Assembly: GCF_006874425.1 (NCBI RefSeq)
Contig: NZ_VIJZ01000001.1
Span: 434,001-498,000 of the forward strand
Reading direction: 5' to 3'
DNA length: 64,000 nucleotides
From: Paenibacillus ottowii
GTDB taxonomy: Bacteria > Bacillota > Bacilli > Paenibacillales > Paenibacillaceae
Part shown: piece by piece, positions 60,351 to 64,000 of the stretch
How the letters are laid out: every line of letters starts with the position of its first letter
How positions within the stretch are numbered: position 1 is the stretch's first letter
Notes under the pieces: generated by a model
Databases searched by the model: none
What the model was told of the DNA's origin: nothing
What the model saw: only the letters and a program-made list of their open reading frames with translations
Made by a program: the position numbers and the translations under genes

Positions 60351-61670
60351 TCAGCCTGAAATTGTTTGGATGATGAGCACCACATTTAAGACAATGATGA
60401 TAGCAGTCACGATCCAGGTCAATACTTTTTGCCACATTTTATTCGCGAATTCACCCATAATCTTTTTGTCACTGGTAAAGAGCAGTAATGGAATGATAGC
60501 AAAAGGAAGCTGGATGGATAAAATAACCTGACTCAGCACAAGCAGCTCTTCGGCACCTTTTTCACCTGCAATCGCTGTGACGATGACCGCTGGAACAATC
60601 GCGATAAGGCGGGTCACCAAACGACGCAGCCAAGGTGAGAGACGAAGGTTCAAGAAGCCCTCCATCACGATTTGTCCAGCTAAAGTGCCTGTTACGGTCG
60701 AGTTTTGACCTGAGGCGAGTAACGCCACCCCAAACAGTATGCTCGCAAGTGTGGTTCCGAGTAAGGGCGAAAGCAGATAATAGGCATCACTAATCTCTGC
60801 TACATCTGTTTTTCCTGCTGTATGGAATACGGCAGCTGCTACGATCAAGATGGCTGCATTAATGAATAGAGCGAACATCAGCGCTATACTGGAATCCCAG
60901 GTCGCAAATGTAATAGCTTCCCGTTTACCTGCTGATGTCCTCTCATATTTGCGAGTTTGTACAATAGAAGAATGCAGATACAGGTTATGCGGCATTACGG
61001 TAGCGCCCATAATACCGATCGCAATGTACAGCATGCTTGGATTCGTCAAAATTTGCGAGTCCGGCACAAAGCCCCCCAATACGCCGCCCCATTCCGGCTG
61101 TGCCAAAATAAGATTAATGCCAAAACAGCCGGCAATCGTAGCCATTAGTACAATGACGAGGGTTTCCAATGCCCGAAAGCCTTTGTTTTGCAGCAGCAAA
61201 ATGAGCATGACATCAAATGCGGTAATGATGACCCCGTATAGTAACGGTAGACCGAACAGCAGCTTTAGCGCAATGGCTGAACCGATGACCTCAGCCAAAT
61301 CCATGGCTGCAATGGCAATTTCGCATAAAAACCATAAGCTAATCGCTACAGGGCGACTGTAGGCGTCACGGCACATTTGAGCCAAATCTTTACCTGTGGC
61401 AATGCCGAGCTTGCCGGCTAGGGCTTGCAGCAGGATAGCCATCAGATTGGAGATCAGAATGACACTAAGCAGTGTGTAGCCGAATTTCGATCCACCAGCG
61501 ATGTCTGTGGCCCAGTTGCCGGGGTCCATATAGCCGACAGCGACCATATAGCCGGGTCCGGCAAAGGCAAGAAATTTTCGAAACCAGGTGCCGTCCTTCG
61601 GGACGCTTAAAGAACGATTCACTTCCGACAGTGAAGCGATTTCCGCGAAGTTGCCCTTTGAATTTTTCAT
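60351..61670 (-). CDS. mntH: Nramp-family Mn2+/divalent metal transporter
   Basis: A 439-aa proton-coupled manganese importer with 11 helices. The diagnostic TM1 motif is [11 protein letters not shown] (Asp and Asn metal ligands), TM6 has [13 protein letters not shown] with the metal-coordinating Met and the conserved His, and the family loop [15 protein letters not shown] is present. ATG 61670 follows AGAAGGTG. A perfect inverted repeat 63 bp upstream may be a metalloregulator site. Confidence 0.95.
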   Translation of the reverse strand: MKNSKGNFAEIASLSEVNRSLSVPKDGTWFRKFLAFAGPGYMVAVGYMDPGNWATDIAGGSKFGYTLLSVILISNLMAILLQALAGKLGIATGKDLAQMCRDAYSRPVAISLWFLCEIAIAAMDLAEVIGSAIALKLLFGLPLLYGVIITAFDVMLILLLQNKGFRALETLVIVLMATIAGCFGINLILAQPEWGGVLGGFVPDSQILTNPSMLYIAIGIMGATVMPHNLYLHSSIVQTRKYERTSAGKREAITFATWDSSIALMFALFINAAILIVAAAVFHTAGKTDVAEISDAYYLLSPLLGTTLASILFGVALLASGQNSTVTGTLAGQIVMEGFLNLRLSPWLRRLVTRLIAIVPAVIVTAIAGEKGAEELLVLSQVILSIQLPFAIIPLLLFTSDKKIMGEFANKMWQKVLTWIVTAIIIVLNVVLIIQTISG

Positions 61671-61732
61671 ACGCTTCACCTTCTTTATCCATGTTGAATT
61701 ATATTATTAGTGACATAGCGATTGTGTTATCC

Positions 61733-61752
61733 CTATTGTACACCCACAATAG
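61733..61752. promoter_or_regulatory. inverted repeat upstream of mntH
   Basis: CTATTGT-N6-ACAATAG is a perfect 7-bp inverted repeat; TTG-N7-CAA follows at about 61757-61769. Either may be the site of an MntR-type or other regulator. Confidence 0.45.
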
Positions 61753-61844
61753 TTTTTGTCTAGTGCAACTTTTATGTGGACAAGCAAATTTGTCGTATTT
61801 TTGAAGCAGTTGACCATTTTAATAAAAGTAAACAAGGGAAAAAA

Positions 61845-61895
61845 CCAAGCAATATTGCCCCTAAGGGGAGTTTTAAAATGATTCATTTTGCTTGG
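61845..61895. other. hairpin in the ohr leader region
   Basis: CCAAGCAA (61845-61852) and TTGCTTGG (61888-61895) pair around CCCCTAAGGGG. The A-run before the left arm would make this a terminator on the minus strand, possibly shielding mntH from antisense transcription. Confidence 0.45.
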
Positions 61896-61989
61896 CTTGT
61901 TTAAAGTACATACGAGAGGGAAATCATGTATTAACATGACGAGAATTCCTGTGGAATGCAAAAAAAAGTACAGAAGGAGAGATGAAATC

Positions 61990-62409
61990 ATGGAAGCGTT
62001 ATACACAGCATCAGCAACAGTACATGGTGGGAGAGACGGTTCAGTTGCTTCTTCCGACGGGGTTTTGAAGCATAAGCTGAGCACGCCGAAGGAGCTGGGT
62101 GGCGCAGGTGGAGACGCTACGAATCCGGAGCAGCTGTTTGCAGCAGGCTACGGCGCATGCTATGAGAGCGCGTTGGCGAATGTGGCCCGGAAAGCCAAGG
62201 TAAAGGTAGACAATGTAGAGGTCACCAGCCACGTATCGATTGGCAAGGACTCTAGCGACGGCGGCTTCCAGCTAGCAGTGCGTCTGGATGTGAAAATGCC
62301 AGGAATCGAGCGTTCCCAGGCTGAAGATTTGGCGCGCCAAGCACATGATTTTTGTCCGTACTCCAAAGCAACTCGCGGTAACATTGATGTTGAACTTAAC
62401 GTCATTTGA
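61990..62409 (+). CDS. ohr: organic hydroperoxide resistance protein (Ohr/OsmC family)
   Basis: A 139-aa peroxidase reducing organic and fatty acid hydroperoxides with a lipoyl/thiol donor. The catalytic Cys pair is Cys57 in GYGACYES and Cys122 in HDFCPYS; the N-terminal TASATVHGGRDG is diagnostic. ATG 61990 is preceded by AAGGAGAG; a longer frame from 61888 adds unrelated sequence. No perfect OhrR box was found before it, unlike the GPx gene at 53544. Confidence 0.94.
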   Translation: MEALYTASATVHGGRDGSVASSDGVLKHKLSTPKELGGAGGDATNPEQLFAAGYGACYESALANVARKAKVKVDNVEVTSHVSIGKDSSDGGFQLAVRLDVKMPGIERSQAEDLARQAHDFCPYSKATRGNIDVELNVI

Positions 62410-62578
62410 CCGTATTTTTAAAAGTTCTACATGCGGCCGCCGATTGATCGGCGGCTTTTGCACCTAGATCCTGGCTGCTGAGATTTGCGACCATTTGACA
62501 TCATCGCCAAAATTCATTAAGATGTCATAGGTGATTCTGGTCATCAGGTACGAAACAAATTTGAAAAATACGGGTGAT

Positions 62579-62857
62579 ATGATGTCTTACAGACCGAATA
62601 TTGTTAATTTCACGCTGGCTGGCAGCAACGAAAAGGAAGGGCTTTATGAGTTTGAAATGAGTTTGGCCGATGGAACGGAGTGCCGCGTTTTTTCTCAACG
62701 TAATCCGGAGTGGACTTTGACGAATATTAGTCGACTGCTAACGACACCTTGCCCGGTATGCCATAAGGATTTTATCTGCAAGTGTATGGATCAGTTCCAT
62801 GATGAGTTTTTAGAGCAAATTAATGCAAAACAGCTGTTTGAGAAAGCGTTGAGCTAG
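62579..62857 (+). CDS. hypothetical protein with Cys cluster
   Basis: A protein of about 92 aa starting at ATG 62579 or 62582, with GGGTG upstream. The N-terminal half is beta-rich (NIVNFTLAGSNEKEGLYEFE). The C-terminal half has CPVCHKDFICKC, a possible zinc site, before the helix DQFHDEFLEQINAKQLFEKA. The family is not recognised; similar short proteins appear conserved in Paenibacillus (impression only). It is monocistronic, ended by the following terminator. Confidence 0.65.
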   Translation: MMSYRPNIVNFTLAGSNEKEGLYEFEMSLADGTECRVFSQRNPEWTLTNISRLLTTPCPVCHKDFICKCMDQFHDEFLEQINAKQLFEKALS

Positions 62858-62893
62858 TTTTTCGAACAGGATAAGGATTATACATTCCTAAAC

Positions 62894-62921
62894 AAGCGTC
62901 GGATACTTTCGGCGTTTTTTT
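62894..62921 (+). terminator. terminator after the Cys-cluster protein
   Basis: AAGCGTCGGA pairs with TTTCGGCGTT, including G-U pairs, and TTTTTTG follows. Confidence 0.6.
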
Positions 62922-62980
62922 GTTTATAATCGTATCGTTGTGTTTCCATGCCGTTGATTTCTCTGTGGAGGTGAAATACG

Positions 62981-63409
62981 TTGATGAACCAGTCTGATCA
63001 TGTGCATACTGGACATTCCATTGTATTGGTGGATGGGGTATGCCACTTTTGTCAGGGAGCAACCCGCTTCATTATCAAACGTGATCCTAAGGGAATATTT
63101 CATTTTGGTTCCCTGCAATCCGAGGTGGGACAGGAACTTTTACATGCAGGTGGACTGTCTACAGATCAGCTGGATACGTTCGTACTGATTGAAGACGGTA
63201 CGTATTATACAAGGTCTACCGCAGCTTTGCGGATTGCCAAGCGCCTTCGTTTTCCGTATCCGGTGGCCTATGTGCTCATCTTGGTTCCCCGCTTTGTACG
63301 CGATGCTGTCTATAACTGGGTAGCGCGTAACCGATATCGTTGGTTTGGCAAGGATGAAGAGGATCAATGCCAGATCCCCCCACCAGAAATTAGGAAACGA
63401 TTTTTTTAG
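62981..63409 (+). CDS. DCC-family thiol-disulfide oxidoreductase-like protein (DUF393)
   Basis: A 142-aa protein with the family signature VLVDGVCHFCQGATRFII, i.e. DxxCxxC near the N terminus, then SLQSEVGQELL and the long helix of the C-terminal half (YPVAYVLILVPRFVRDAVYN). Function is thought to be redox-related. It starts at TTG 62981 or ATG 62984 behind GGAGGTG. It ends four bases inside the convergent gene at 63406. Confidence 0.85.
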   Translation: MMNQSDHVHTGHSIVLVDGVCHFCQGATRFIIKRDPKGIFHFGSLQSEVGQELLHAGGLSTDQLDTFVLIEDGTYYTRSTAALRIAKRLRFPYPVAYVLILVPRFVRDAVYNWVARNRYRWFGKDEEDQCQIPPPEIRKRFF

Positions 63410-64000
63410 TTGTCTTTTTTATGTTTATTTTTGCGACGGTAATTATGAATCAGTAGTATCACGGCTACCACGATCAGTATGAGCCCCGTAACCGATACAT
63501 ACACGATATGTCGTACATTGGGTACGTTGACCGACAATTTTAGCTCGTTAGGCTCTAATGGAGCAATGTCCCAATAGAGTGTTTTTCCGTCATCCGACAC
63601 CCGGTCCGCATTGCTGGAAGCAGGCTGGATAGGTAGGGAGAGACTGAAGTTAAGGTCCAATTGTCGCTCTAGTAATTTGCGTGCAAACACATTCATTTGT
63701 TCTAATTTATCACTCAGGCCACGGGCTTCTTCAGGAAGCATCCGAGGCAGATCAAGCTTAAGCGTAAGATCCATATTTGTTGTGAAAAAATGCTGGCTCA
63801 CAGCGCGTTTTATTTCTAATCCCTCAGGCAGATGTAAACCCTGATCGGGATTTTTTTGGTTTGTGCTCCAATCCCCTTGATAATGCCCCTTTATTTGATA
63901 TCCCTTCCGCCCCTGTTCCGATAGCGGCTTTACATTTACATTGTTGCTTTGTATACGTTGAACTAATCGGTCGAGCAGGCCGGGATTGTCCAACATCACC
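63406..64000 (-). CDS. DUF3153-like membrane protein, C-terminal part (cut by window edge)
   Basis: 198 codons run from the right window edge. The product has an extracytoplasmic beta-rich region (DLTLKLDLPRMLPEEARGLS, LDLNFSLSLPIQ) and a C-terminal membrane helix (IVYVSVTGLILIVVAVILLI) with a basic tail KNKHKKDN. This layout matches DUF3153 proteins of Paenibacillus (pattern only). The N terminus, likely with a signal peptide, lies beyond the window. Its last codons overlap the convergent DCC gene by 4 bp. Confidence 0.65.
   Translation of the reverse strand, partial: VMLDNPGLLDRLVQRIQSNNVNVKPLSEQGRKGYQIKGHYQGDWSTNQKNPDQGLHLPEGLEIKRAVSQHFFTTNMDLTLKLDLPRMLPEEARGLSDKLEQMNVFARKLLERQLDLNFSLSLPIQPASSNADRVSDDGKTLYWDIAPLEPNELKLSVNVPNVRHIVYVSVTGLILIVVAVILLIHNYRRKNKHKKDN

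Overview
The window reads as chromosome of a low-to-moderate-GC, spore-forming Firmicute, most likely a Paenibacillus of the polymyxa group (inference from gene content and protein style; no search was run). Support: Bacillus-type ribosome binding sites, a collagen-like spore-surface protein, a CmpA-type spore cortex peptide, a YjcZ-like small protein, an OpuA betaine transporter with a divergent GbsR-type regulator, and the Bacillus gene order ydcC-alr-ndoAI-ndoA-tex-(cmpA)-sprT.

Layout. 1-8.3 kb is accessory: two near-identical polysaccharide deacetylases (one cut by the window edge), an intact IS30-family element with inverted repeats and a 4-bp direct repeat, a collagen-like protein, and an AraC regulator plus secreted esterase preceded by a sigma-A promoter, a BglG/LicT-type antiterminator (RAT) and an overlapping terminator. 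8.4-15.3 kb holds a sugar ABC importer without its own ATPase and a TetR-HlyD-ABC2 permease export operon. 15.3-23.2 kb holds opuAA-opuABC, gbsR, a carboxylesterase and a chemoreceptor. 23.4-28.1 kb holds an EamA transporter behind an FMN riboswitch, then a two-component system driving an antibiotic-type ABC exporter. 28.4-34.0 kb is a complete arginine deiminase cluster (arcA-arcB-arcD-arcC-arcR), visibly more AT-rich than its flanks and probably acquired from a Bacillus-like donor.

34.3-39.5 kb holds fhs and two iron-regulated siderophore-binding genes, each behind a Fur box and each broken once: an in-frame TAG in the AraC/binding-protein fusion, and a frame break at A_AAA_AAG in the lipoprotein. 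39.6-47.6 kb holds lysE, the alr/EndoA/tex/sprT block and tRNA-Asn/Ser. 47.7-53.5 kb holds a HAD phosphatase with a DeoR regulator, tRNA-Glu/Lys/Leu, a MarR regulator, duplicated XRE regulators, a solitary UreF-like gene and a second tRNA-Leu. 53.5-64 kb holds glutathione peroxidase under a perfect OhrR box, a c-di-AMP riboswitch heading an extended kdp operon (a Rossmann-like protein, a 35-aa membrane peptide, kdpF, A, B, C, no kdpDE), mntH, ohr, a DCC-family protein and a partial DUF3153-like membrane protein.

Themes linking the genes are RNA-level control (RAT, FMN and c-di-AMP elements, each with a visible terminator), ion and osmotic homeostasis (OpuA, Kdp, MntH), peroxide defence (GPx, Ohr) and iron uptake (Fur boxes).
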